This document shows, piece by piece, positions 6,838 to 14,503 of a stretch of DNA of 14,503 nucleotides. The position numbers and the translations under genes are program-made. This DNA comes from an uncultured Lachnospiraceae bacterium (lineage in GTDB: Bacteria > Bacillota > Clostridia > Lachnospirales > Lachnospiraceae). The first letter of the stretch is position 1. Each line of letters opens with the position of its first letter. The stretch covers positions 1-14,503 of the forward strand of contig CANRJU010000039.1 in NCBI GenBank assembly GCA_947631075.1, in the 5' to 3' direction. Below the pieces are notes generated by a model. That model saw nothing but the letters and a program-made list of their open reading frames with translations. It was not told the origin of the DNA and searched no databases.

Positions 6838-8853
6838 ATGAAACAGGTAAACAAACTCAACAGTATTGCGCTGAAGCTGGTTTCCGGCTTTATGGTTGTC
6901 ATTATACTGATCATACTATTAGGAGTTATTTCCTACAACCGTTCTTCCAGCGCTCTTTCAAGATCTTATGAGCAGAACATGACCGGCACATCCGCTACGA
7001 CGGCCACTTATCTGGAACTGGGCATGTCCCAGATCACCGCGGAAGCGCAGAAGATCGTGGACAACATTGATTTTTACGATTACTACCGGGGTACCTATAA
7101 GAATGACGGCCCCCGTGAGTACATGGCATGGGCTTCGCTGTACAACACGATTCAGTCGGCGGCCGGCGCCAGCGAGTTTATCAGCTCCATCACGGTACTG
7201 GGCGACTACGGGGACGGCATTTCCTCGTCCGGAAGTTTGGACAGCAGTTTTTACGAGACATTTGCCGGGACAGTTCCTGAGAACACGGAAGACGGTGTCT
7301 GGATCGGCTCGCACAGCGAGCTGGACAAGATCCTCAACATAGACAAGAGCCGCTACGCCGCCTCCTATGTGCAGTCCTTCGTCAACTTCAACGGATATGT
7401 CATTATCGATGTAAATACAAAAGCCATTACCGGCGTACTCGAAAATCTGGGACTGGACGAGGGGATCATCATGGGATATGTCTCCTCCGACGGGACGGAG
7501 ATTCTGAATGTCGAGGCGCAGGACGCTGTTTTCGGCGGACAGGAATTTTATAAAAAAGCCGTGGAAGCCGGCGTTGCCGAGACGTATATGGAGCAGTACA
7601 ACGGTGAAAAATACATGTTCGTGTTCTCGCCCATCGGAAAGACCGGTTCGAGCGTGTGCTGTCTGGTTCCTCAGAGAGTGATGCTCAGTCAGGCCTATGT
7701 AATCCGGAATATCACCATTGGAATCGTCATCTTTGCCATCGTCATCGCGATCCTTATAGCGCTGTTCCTCGCCTTCAACATCCAGAAGGCGATCAGCGGA
7801 ATCGTGAAGGTACTGGAAAAAGCCGCAAGCGGCGACCTCACCGGAAAGACGAACCTCAGGAGAAAGGACGAGTTCGGAAGCCTCAGCAACAGCACGAACA
7901 GCATGATTACCAGCATGAAATCGCTGCTTGAAAAGGTAAATCAGGTCAGCAGCCTGGTACAGACCTCCTCCAACGACGTGACGCAGACCTCCGAGATGCT
8001 CGTATCCTCCTCGGATGAGATTCGCAATGTGGTTGAAAATATTGAGACCGGCGCATCCTCCCAGGCAAGCGAGGCGGAGAAATGTCTGGAGCAGATGGAC
8101 GGCCTGTCCGGCAAGATCAACACGCTGACCAACAACACCAGCGTGATCGAGCAGATTTCCCACAATACAAGAGCCTATGTAGATCAGGGAATCGACATCA
8201 TGGCAGAGCTGAGCCAGCGCTCGAAGGATACGCAGGAGATTACATCCGCTGTCATTGAGGGCATCAACAAGCTGAACAGCGAATCTGAAAATATTAAGAG
8301 CATTGTAGAAGTAATTAACGGTATCTCCGATCAGACCAGCCTGCTGAGCCTGAATGCCTCCATTGAGGCGGCCAGAGCCGGTGAGTCCGGAAAGGGCTTC
8401 GGCGTCGTAGCCGATGAGATTCGGAAGCTGGCAGACGAGTCCCTGCAGGCCGTCGGCGAGATCTCCGATATCATCACGAGAATCAGTGAGCAGACTGAAA
8501 TGACCGTAGAGACAGCCAGACAGGCGGAGAGCATCGTAGATTCCCAGCAGAAGGCCCTGGCCACCACCATTGAGCTGTTCCACGGCATCGACGAGCACGT
8601 AGGCAACCTGACCGCTAATCTGGAAAATATCACAAGCGGCATCAGCCAGATGTCCGACGCGAAGGATCAGACACTTTCGGCGATCAAGAGCATTTCTCAG
8701 GTGTCAGATCAGTCCGCGGCCGCTACCACAGAGGTTTCCGCTACCATCGTCAACCAGTTAGACGCCGTCCGGGGACTGAATGATAATGCCGTCACACTGA
8801 CCAATAACGCGAAGGATCTGTTAGACGCTGTCGCGCAGTTCAAGTTGGATTAA
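6838..8853 (+). CDS. Methyl-accepting chemotaxis protein with Cache-like sensor
   Basis: A 671-residue transmembrane chemoreceptor. Helix 1 spans about 14-33, an outside sensor about 35-288 and helix 2 about 290-313. A HAMP domain (about 312-363) and the cytoplasmic signalling coiled coil follow to the end. The tip region DQTSLLSLNASIEAARAGES (498-517) and GKGFGVVADEIRKLA (518-532) is the conserved CheA/CheW contact. No CheR-tethering pentapeptide is seen at the C-terminus. The sensor is of the size of a double Cache domain but lacks the R-x-W-Y pattern of amino-acid-binding Cache domains, so it is probably not an amino-acid receptor. The ATG at 6838 has GGAGG 11 nt upstream, a long spacing. 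Its place directly behind a sugar-binding lipoprotein suggests it reads that protein's liganded form. Confidence 0.93.
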   Translation: MKQVNKLNSIALKLVSGFMVVIILIILLGVISYNRSSSALSRSYEQNMTGTSATTATYLELGMSQITAEAQKIVDNIDFYDYYRGTYKNDGPREYMAWASLYNTIQSAAGASEFISSITVLGDYGDGISSSGSLDSSFYETFAGTVPENTEDGVWIGSHSELDKILNIDKSRYAASYVQSFVNFNGYVIIDVNTKAITGVLENLGLDEGIIMGYVSSDGTEILNVEAQDAVFGGQEFYKKAVEAGVAETYMEQYNGEKYMFVFSPIGKTGSSVCCLVPQRVMLSQAYVIRNITIGIVIFAIVIAILIALFLAFNIQKAISGIVKVLEKAASGDLTGKTNLRRKDEFGSLSNSTNSMITSMKSLLEKVNQVSSLVQTSSNDVTQTSEMLVSSSDEIRNVVENIETGASSQASEAEKCLEQMDGLSGKINTLTNNTSVIEQISHNTRAYVDQGIDIMAELSQRSKDTQEITSAVIEGINKLNSESENIKSIVEVINGISDQTSLLSLNASIEAARAGESGKGFGVVADEIRKLADESLQAVGEISDIITRISEQTEMTVETARQAESIVDSQQKALATTIELFHGIDEHVGNLTANLENITSGISQMSDAKDQTLSAIKSISQVSDQSAAATTEVSATIVNQLDAVRGLNDNAVTLTNNAKDLLDAVAQFKLD

Positions 8854-8896
8854 TTGCAGGCGCGTTCTTTGCTCCTGCTCCCCCGAATAATATAAT

Positions 8897-8947
8897 GGGG
8901 CAGCCACTTTATGAATCATGTTTTCAGGCTCATAAAGCGGCTGCCCC
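8897..8947. terminator. Bidirectional hairpin terminator between convergent operons
   Basis: GGGGCAGCC (8897-8905) pairs with GGCTGCCCC (8939-8947), and CTTTATGA (8907-8914) pairs with TCATAAAG (8930-8937), with a single A/C mismatch between the two helices and a 15-nt loop. The right side is followed by TATTTGTTCT. The minus-strand exit reads ATTATATTATT. It lies 43 nt after the chemoreceptor stop and 14 nt after the opposing gene's stop, so it can serve both. Confidence 0.75.
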
Positions 8948-8961
8948 TATTTGTTCTGTCC

Positions 8962-10245
8962 TTAATGCAGGAAAAAATCTCTGATTCGAGTCCACAGGCG
9001 TACCAGCCAAAATCCGCGTGTGGCCTCATTGCGTGCGCTTTCATTGCGTGCATCCTCATTGAGCGCGTCCTCATTGAGTGCGTCCTCAGCAGCCGGTTCC
9101 GGCTCTGCAACGTTCTCATCCGGTATGGCTTCCTCCGGCCATTGCGGCGGCTCTTCACAAGGCACAGCCTCGTGAATCTCTTTCACGCTTTCCGAAGCAA
9201 TATTAGCAAGTCTCCGTTTCTTTTCATCATCCAGATGCTTTTCAAATGAATACCCGTTTATATAATCAAAAAGCTGCAAAAACGATCCTACCGCTGTCTT
9301 CTGGATATGGAAGCCTTCCGTGATGTATCGCTCTGAGTCGCTGATCCTCACATAGTTGTTGTGCCAGAGAGTAGGCTTTCGTTCGGAAAGCCCCTTTATA
9401 ATCCATGTGTCCTCTTTTCCCACCACCAGAAGCTCATCCGTAGACGTCGCATGGAATTTCATCCCGCAGTCCACTACCAGATGACGGATTTTTTCTATTT
9501 TGACATTGTAATTGGAAAAAATCATGCTGCATACCGATATCTGTTTCGTATTGGGATAGCACGCCGTCCGAAAATAAATCTTTCTCCGGCACCTCGGACA
9601 AATCTCCATGTGCGGCATTTCCCGAGAAGCCTGGAATTTCTCCAGCGGTATATTCTTTATCTCGTCGCAATCCTTATCATGGAAGCATCTTCCGCCTTCT
9701 TCGTAAAAATAAAGTATCTGCGGATTGTCCAACAGGCTCTGCCTTCTGCTGATCAGATGCTTTTCCTCATCTGTCAATTCTCTTGCCCTGTATGTAATGA
9801 CGCCGTCCTCCGCCATCTGAGGAATCCTGTTTTTTTTCACCAGATGATCCAGAACCAGAATATCCTCCGGTTTCTCGATTGGACACTCTCCGCCCTGCCT
9901 GGCTTTTTGTATTCCGAGCCGCACGCTCTTTCGGATGCGTCGCCATGTCCTGTTTATTTCCTGCTCCGACACATAAATATTCCCTGATTTCATATCCGCC
10001 AAAGCGTGCGCCCAGCGTATGTTCCTATTTTTATTTACATCAATCTGTACAATACGGCAGCGCTCCAAATTATGTTTTATGGCGCCATATTCCGGCAGTT
10101 CCTTCAATCCGTCCGCATATACAATCAGCTTTCTGTCAATCAGATCCTCGCCCCACACAAACACCTTCACATTGTACTTTTTTGCTTCTTCCTTAAATTT
10201 CTCCTCGTAAAGATATTGCTCTTTTTCACCTATTATATCCACCAT
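8962..10245 (-). CDS. Unrecognised protein with Ada-like Cys/His cluster, coupled to the hybrid kinase
   Basis: A 427-residue predicted cytoplasmic protein; I do not recognise a named family. The N-terminal part (about 1-115) looks like an alpha/beta domain ending in a basic stretch. The middle has CFHDKDC (187-193) and CPRC (216-219), spaced like the zinc site of Ada-type domains. A third block (about 238-338) carries EDTWIIKG, LWHNNY (293-298) and GFHIQ (311-315). The tail holds pentapeptide repeats rich in N, E, D and A (about 387-407) and then an aromatic, basic end GFWLVRLWTRIRDFFLH that could be an amphipathic helix. I prefer the ATG at 10245, which has AGGG at good spacing and sits 2 nt after the kinase stop. 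The GTG at 10251 would overlap that stop. The coupling suggests it works with the kinase. Confidence 0.8.
   Translation of the reverse strand: MVDIIGEKEQYLYEEKFKEEAKKYNVKVFVWGEDLIDRKLIVYADGLKELPEYGAIKHNLERCRIVQIDVNKNRNIRWAHALADMKSGNIYVSEQEINRTWRRIRKSVRLGIQKARQGGECPIEKPEDILVLDHLVKKNRIPQMAEDGVITYRARELTDEEKHLISRRQSLLDNPQILYFYEEGGRCFHDKDCDEIKNIPLEKFQASREMPHMEICPRCRRKIYFRTACYPNTKQISVCSMIFSNYNVKIEKIRHLVVDCGMKFHATSTDELLVVGKEDTWIIKGLSERKPTLWHNNYVRISDSERYITEGFHIQKTAVGSFLQLFDYINGYSFEKHLDDEKKRRLANIASESVKEIHEAVPCEEPPQWPEEAIPDENVAEPEPAAEDALNEDALNEDARNESARNEATRGFWLVRLWTRIRDFFLH
9024..9088 (-). repeat. 15-bp tandem repeat in the tail of the unknown gene
   Basis: Four 15-bp units (9024-9038, 9039-9053, 9054-9068, 9069-9083) and a partial fifth (9084-9088) share a CCTCATTG-GTGCGT-like core. 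They encode five-residue units such as NEDAL, NEDAR, NESAR. The frame is kept. Copy number could vary among strains. Confidence 0.85.
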
Positions 10246-10247
10246 AA

Positions 10248-13200
10248 TCACGCCCTCAGTATATCCATCGCCTTATCTTCGTCGTATTCCTCCTCAATCG
10301 CGAGGAGAGCATTCTTGATTTTCTCGTACATCTCCGGCTGCAGCGGACTGCCCAGCCACTCTTTCAGGCGGTCCGTGGCGTCATCCGTCTGGAAGCTGTC
10401 CAGCAGGTCGATCACCTCGTCCAGCTCCTCCTGTGCAATCTCCCGTATTTCGCCGTCCGTCACCGCCGCGTACTTCTCTTCCGTCTCGCCGCCGAGCATC
10501 TGGTACATGCTCTCAAAGTTCTTCTTGCACTTAGCCCACTCCTGCGCGAGCTCCTCCCAGTGCTCCTGCGCGTAGGCGAGGTCGCCGGACTTGCCCGCCT
10601 TCTCGTGCTCGAACGCCATGTCCGCCAGACGCGACGCGCCGAGCGTCCTCGCATTACCCTTCAAAGCATGCGTGAGAACGCCGTAATCCGCCATATTTCC
10701 CTCTAACAGGAAACCGACGATTGCCTGTTCCTTCTTTTCTTTTTCCTTGATGAACATCTCCATCAGCTCCAGATAGACGTCCATCTTGTTTCCTACATAG
10801 CCCATGCCCTGCTTGATGGAAATGCCCTCGCTCTGGTAGAGTTCTTCCACTTCCTCGATGAGCGCGTCCTCCGGACTGCTCTCCGCGCCGCTCTCTCCTG
10901 AGGCGCCTGTGTCCGCCTCGGCCTCGGCCGCCTGCGCTTCCTCCTCGCTGACATATGCGAGCAGCTCCTCCGGCAGGTATTTCTGAACCATCTGCTCCAG
11001 AAGCTCGCCCTCGATCGGCTTCGTCAGGAAGTCCTCAAATCCCTCGCTGAGATACATCTCCTTCGCGCCCACAATCGCGTTGGCCGTAAGGGCAATGACC
11101 GGCGTATCGGTGTTCGGTCCGTCGGCGATCTCGCGCAGCTTATGCAGCGTCTCGATTCCGTCCATCTCCGGCATCATGTGATCCATGAAGATAATGTTGA
11201 ATTTTTCCTGCCGCACGAGCTCCAGACACTCCTTGCCGGAGGACGCCGTCACGATATTCACCTTCGTCCTCTTCAAGAGAGCCTGGAACACGACAAGGTT
11301 CATCTCGTTGTCGTCTACCACCAGCACCGTTGCGTCCGGCGCCTCGAAAATCTGGCGGTCCTCATTGTCGCCGTGCGTAATCTGCGTCCGCAGCGTCTCA
11401 AAGTCGCCCAAAGGCTCTCTGTCCACTATCTTCTGCGGAATTATAACGGTGAAGACAGAGCCCTCCTGGTAGACGCTGTCCACCTTCATCTCGCCGCCCA
11501 TCAGCTCCAAGAGCGACATCGTGATGTTCATGCCCAGGCCGGTTCCCTCGATGTTGCGGTTTTTCTCCTCATTCAGCCGCTGGAACTTCTCAAACAGCTT
11601 GCCGAGGTCTTCCTCCTTGATTCCCATGCCCGTATCCTTGACCGAGATGACAAGGAGCAGCTCCTCGTCCCCCTTCGGCTGGCAGGATACATTCATCTCC
11701 ACGCTTCCCTGCGGCGTGTATTTCACCGCATTGGTGAGGAGGTTCGTCACAATCTGCTTGATGCGGACATCGTCGCCGAACAGGCCGCTCGGCATTTCAG
11801 CGTCTAGGTTAAAGCTGATTCCCAGTCCCTTCTCCTGCGCCCGCAGGCCGATTACGTTCCACAGATCCAGAATCAGCCGCCCCAGCTTGTACTCGACCGG
11901 CACGATCTCCATCTTTCCCGACTCGATCTTGGACATATCCAGAATATCGTTGATCAAAAACAGCAGCGTCTTTCCGGCGCTCTGAATATTTTCCGCATAG
12001 GAGAGCATCTGCTCATCCCTGCTCTCGCGCAGAATCATCTCATTCATGCCAAGCACCGCGTTAATCGGCGTCCGGATCTCATGGGACATATTCGAGAGGA
12101 ACAGAGACTTCGCCTGCTCCGCCCGTATAGCGGCGTCCGCCGTCTTCTTCAGGTTTTCATTGGCGGTCCACTGCCAGCGGATCATCTTCTGCATCACCAC
12201 ATTGACCGCAAAAATACATATGCCGAACAGGAGCAGGAACAAGAGCGCGTACTCCAGCACATTGCCGTAAATGCTCCACCAGTTCTTCACCACGATAATC
12301 CGGAACCCGGATTCCTTTTCCTCTATCAGATCGCCCACTCGGTAGGTTCCATCGTAGTCGTCAAAGGAGTCCATCCCCTCCTCGTCATAAAGGCAGTCGT
12401 AGACGAGCTCATGAATCTTGGGCGAATCATCACCCGAAAATTCGTACTGGGAGTTGGGATGGTCAATGATCCTGCCTTCCTTGTCCACAAGAAACGCATA
12501 GCCCTCCTCCGTATAGCTCTCCTTCAGGATATCCGTCAGCACGTCCAGATAAAAGTCAATGGCAAAAACGCCGTAAAAATCTCCCTTTTCCGACTGCACC
12601 ACTTTAGAAAAGGTAATGCAGTACTCCCCGGTCCGGGCGTCAAAGTACGGCTCCGTGATGTTAAAGCTGTCCGTCGTCAGGGCGCCCGTGTACCAGACGC
12701 GCTCCTCCCCCACGTAATCCTCGTCCGGCACCCATCCGTTGTTCATCACCATCGGATGCCCGTGCTTAAAATCCGGATTCGCGATGTAGGTGGCGGAAAT
12801 CTTCGGGTAATGCTTCGTGATATCGTCGAGGAATTTCACCATGCCCTCGTAATTGTCCAACAGCTCCGGCTTGGCGACAACTACGTTCTCAAACATGTCA
12901 AGGATGCTTCTCTGCTCCAGCACCCAGTCGCCCACCTCGTAGTTGTATCTGCTTAACTCCTGCTCCATCTTGATCTGGCTGTCGCTGATCGACATCCTCA
13001 CGCAGATAAATATGGTTATGAACATGGTCACGCAGAAGATTCCCGTGATGCCGTACTGGTACTTCTTCTGCTCCACAATCGTAAAGTCACTGTCCCCGTC
13101 TTCGCCCTGTTTCTTTTTATTCTTGCCAAAAAGGCGGATTCCTTTTTTCCTGTCCGGCGATTTTTCCTTTTTCTCCTTATTCTCCTCTCTCTCCTCTTGC

Positions 13201-14150
13201 TCCTTTTCGCCTGCCGTTTTTCCCTTCCGCGTCCTGAATAAATACACAATCAGCAGAATGGCAATCAGGACAAATGCCGCCGCGCACACAATGAGCACGC
13301 GCTTATATGTATTCTGATACAGAGTTCCGCTGTCAATGGCGCACATCATATACCATCCGTTATCCGTCCGGCTGCCGAACACGGCCACCCTCGATTTCCC
13401 GCGCCGGATTCTCGAGACCATCGTGGAATCATCCGATATATTCATCCGCAAAAAGATGTTGCGGTACTCCGGAAGCGCCTCCGATAATTTCTCCCCGACC
13501 GCGTCCGGCCTTGAACAGCCCACAATCTCCTCGTTGGAGTCCACGATCAGCGACTCCTCGTACCCCTCGCTCGCCAGCGTGCTCACGTACTCCTGTATCG
13601 CGGCCGTGTTGTAATCCAGTCCGATCATATTCGTGCCGTCATCCAGAAATTTCGCCACTGTAAAGCACATATTATCCGTAAACGCGTCGTCGTAGGTCGG
13701 CGAAATATACACCTCTCCCTTGGGAGTCGCCAAAAGCCCCTTGTACCACGCGCGGTCCTGCAGCACATAATCCTCCGGCGTGTCCATGCCGGAAATCATC
13801 ACCTTGCCGTCCACCGCGCAGAACAGATTCAGACAGAGTCCGTCCGACAGCTCGTACTCCGAATCCCTCTGCCGCAGCAGATACTGCCGGATCTCCTTCT
13901 CCGAGGCGCCGCTCTCAAGGAGCTTTTCCAGGCTCACGCCCGCCCTGTCTAACGCGCTCTCCGCCTCCGTCAGATATTGCTGGAGATTGGACGCTATGCC
14001 CTGCACGCGTATCCTCCCCACCTGTTCTATCTGGCTCATGGCAATCCGGTTAATCACAATGATATTGATGACCAGCACAATCAGCAGTACCACCGATATG
14101 CCAACTACCAATGCGCGATTATTCTTTCTGTTCGTTCCTTTGCCTTTCAT
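10248..14150 (-). CDS. Tandem-Cache hybrid sensor histidine kinase with receiver and HPt
   Basis: A 1300-residue membrane kinase. Helix 1 (about 13-35), outside Cache domain 1 (about 40-282), helix 2 (284-305), a charged inside linker (306-362), helix 3 (about 365-385), outside Cache domain 2 (about 388-630) and helix 4 (632-653). HisKA follows with SHEIRTP (His690), then HATPase with N-box N803/N807, DTGMG (839-843) and GTGLG (869-873). The receiver has D946-D947, phospho-Asp990, T1022 and K1044. An acidic linker precedes the HPt with HALKGNARTLGA (His1161). A helical tail of about 90 residues ends the protein. Both Cache domains show the Y..RxWY..YxD..D pattern of amino-acid-binding dCache domains. 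The start has GGAGG 5 nt upstream. All phosphorelay residues are present, but no separate DNA-binding regulator is visible nearby. Confidence 0.95.
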   Translation of the reverse strand: MKGKGTNRKNNRALVVGISVVLLIVLVINIIVINRIAMSQIEQVGRIRVQGIASNLQQYLTEAESALDRAGVSLEKLLESGASEKEIRQYLLRQRDSEYELSDGLCLNLFCAVDGKVMISGMDTPEDYVLQDRAWYKGLLATPKGEVYISPTYDDAFTDNMCFTVAKFLDDGTNMIGLDYNTAAIQEYVSTLASEGYEESLIVDSNEEIVGCSRPDAVGEKLSEALPEYRNIFLRMNISDDSTMVSRIRRGKSRVAVFGSRTDNGWYMMCAIDSGTLYQNTYKRVLIVCAAAFVLIAILLIVYLFRTRKGKTAGEKEQEEREENKEKKEKSPDRKKGIRLFGKNKKKQGEDGDSDFTIVEQKKYQYGITGIFCVTMFITIFICVRMSISDSQIKMEQELSRYNYEVGDWVLEQRSILDMFENVVVAKPELLDNYEGMVKFLDDITKHYPKISATYIANPDFKHGHPMVMNNGWVPDEDYVGEERVWYTGALTTDSFNITEPYFDARTGEYCITFSKVVQSEKGDFYGVFAIDFYLDVLTDILKESYTEEGYAFLVDKEGRIIDHPNSQYEFSGDDSPKIHELVYDCLYDEEGMDSFDDYDGTYRVGDLIEEKESGFRIIVVKNWWSIYGNVLEYALLFLLLFGICIFAVNVVMQKMIRWQWTANENLKKTADAAIRAEQAKSLFLSNMSHEIRTPINAVLGMNEMILRESRDEQMLSYAENIQSAGKTLLFLINDILDMSKIESGKMEIVPVEYKLGRLILDLWNVIGLRAQEKGLGISFNLDAEMPSGLFGDDVRIKQIVTNLLTNAVKYTPQGSVEMNVSCQPKGDEELLLVISVKDTGMGIKEEDLGKLFEKFQRLNEEKNRNIEGTGLGMNITMSLLELMGGEMKVDSVYQEGSVFTVIIPQKIVDREPLGDFETLRTQITHGDNEDRQIFEAPDATVLVVDDNEMNLVVFQALLKRTKVNIVTASSGKECLELVRQEKFNIIFMDHMMPEMDGIETLHKLREIADGPNTDTPVIALTANAIVGAKEMYLSEGFEDFLTKPIEGELLEQMVQKYLPEELLAYVSEEEAQAAEAEADTGASGESGAESSPEDALIEEVEELYQSEGISIKQGMGYVGNKMDVYLELMEMFIKEKEKKEQAIVGFLLEGNMADYGVLTHALKGNARTLGASRLADMAFEHEKAGKSGDLAYAQEHWEELAQEWAKCKKNFESMYQMLGGETEEKYAAVTDGEIREIAQEELDEVIDLLDSFQTDDATDRLKEWLGSPLQPEMYEKIKNALLAIEEEYDEDKAMDILRA

Positions 14151-14327
14151 GCCTTCCTCCGATCTGATGTGTTCCTGATATAGTTATCCCAGTGTTCGTG
14201 CTCTTCCCGCCGCAATACGCTGCTATGCTAATACGCTAATGCTTTTTTTATTGTCCCATCTTGATTTACGTCTTGATCGGGGTACTCATCCCGCGCCCCC
14301 TGGCGCGAGCGCCATTAATCTTTTTCT
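14151..14327 (-). promoter_or_regulatory. Long 5' leader of the hybrid kinase
   Basis: From the predicted start near 14322 to the ATG at 14150 the leader is about 170 nt. It contains a strong hairpin on the minus strand, CTCGCGCC-AGGG-GGCGCGGG. This competes with the overlapping palindrome TGGCGCTCGCGCCA (14300-14313) because both use the same GCGCC. Downstream is A-rich sequence and a repeated AGCGTATT. I see no match to a known riboswitch and no open reading frame with a ribosome site. Confidence 0.4.
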
Positions 14328-14357
14328 ATTATACCACTTGTCTATATATTCTGAAAA
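14328..14357 (-). promoter_or_regulatory. Extended -10 promoter of the kinase operon
   Basis: On the minus strand a perfect TATAAT (14328-14333) is preceded by TG in the extended position. TTTTCA (14352-14357) lies 18 bp upstream as a 4/6 -35 box. It begins only a few bases after the stop codon of the preceding gene, so the kinase has its own promoter. Confidence 0.7.
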
Positions 14358-14360
14358 GAA

Positions 14361-14503
14361 TTATTTTACAACTATGTTGCTATAGCGCCTTTTCACCTTC
14401 CTCAGAAAGTCCTTTTTGACCGCGCTCCCGATTTCCAGCACGCCCTTCCCTTTCTTGAGATGAATCCTGCATTTAGACGACTCCACCTTTTTTATGTACT
14501 TCA
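14361..14503 (-). CDS. C-terminal end of an unidentified protein
   Basis: The last 46 codons of a minus-strand gene enter from the right edge and stop with TAA at 14361-14363. The peptide is lysine/arginine rich and contains SSKCRIHLKKGKG and KKDFLRKVKRRYS. It ends in NIVVK. No domain can be named from this fragment. Support for coding comes from the open frame to the edge, from its orientation with the kinase operon, and from the kinase promoter lying directly behind its stop. Confidence 0.55.
   Translation of the reverse strand, partial: KYIKKVESSKCRIHLKKGKGVLEIGSAVKKDFLRKVKRRYSNIVVK

Noticed and set aside
6958..8598. A 546-codon open frame on the minus strand inside the chemoreceptor gene
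   Set aside because: It is the antisense of a gene with clear chemoreceptor motifs; it has no recognisable domain and arises from the codon use of the real gene.
8856..8878. A second terminator hairpin, GCAGG paired with CCTGC
   Set aside because: The stem is only 5 bp with a 13-nt loop and no T-tract; the hairpin at 8897-8947 is far stronger.
9024..9088. A short CRISPR-like array
   Set aside because: The 15-bp units are contiguous without spacers and stay in frame inside a coding gene.
12081..12956. A 291-codon plus-strand frame inside the kinase gene
   Set aside because: It lies wholly antisense to the Cache 2 region of the kinase and shows no domain or credible start context.
14151..14327. 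A cyclic-di-GMP or other known riboswitch in the kinase leader
   Set aside because: The conserved core sequences of the classes I know are absent; only generic hairpins are visible.

Overview
The window looks like chromosome from a Gram-positive, low-oxygen gut-type Clostridia, most likely Lachnospiraceae. The grounds are a binding-protein/permease fusion transporter, a lipoprotein sugar-binding protein, strong GGAGG-type ribosome binding sites, a Cache chemoreceptor and a very large hybrid histidine kinase. This is inference from gene style; no rRNA or marker gene is present. Coding density is high. I see no tRNA, rRNA, insertion sequence, phage gene or CRISPR array.

Layout: (1) 1-3141, minus strand. 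A three-gene operon reads right to left: NatA-like ABC ATPase, NatB-like ABC permease with an unusual Asp/Gly/Ser/Gln-rich loop, and an alpha/beta hydrolase cut by the left edge. The genes overlap or sit 2 nt apart. (2) 3142-3291, a divergent promoter region. The plus-strand side has an 81-nt leader whose early segment is perfectly complementary to the next gene's ribosome binding site. (3) 3292-5659, plus strand. A polar amino-acid ABC importer: a binding protein fused to its permease, then its ATPase. (4) 5660-8853, plus strand. Its own promoter, then a YtfQ-like sugar-binding lipoprotein followed directly by a methyl-accepting chemotaxis protein. No sugar permease or ATPase is present. (5) 8897-8947, a long hairpin that probably terminates both converging operons. 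(6) 8962-14357, minus strand. An extended -10 promoter and a roughly 170-nt leader precede a 1300-residue hybrid kinase with two Cache sensors, HisKA, HATPase, receiver and HPt domains. An unrecognised 427-residue protein with an Ada-like Cys/His cluster is translationally coupled to it. (7) 14361-14503, the C-terminal end of an unidentified minus-strand gene.

The theme is nutrient perception. Both Cache domains of the kinase carry the residue pattern known from amino-acid-binding dCache domains, and an amino-acid importer lies nearby. The binding protein and chemoreceptor look like a two-part sugar-sensing device. The least understood parts are the 427-residue partner of the kinase, the tandem-Cache design and the leader RNA at 3211-3291.
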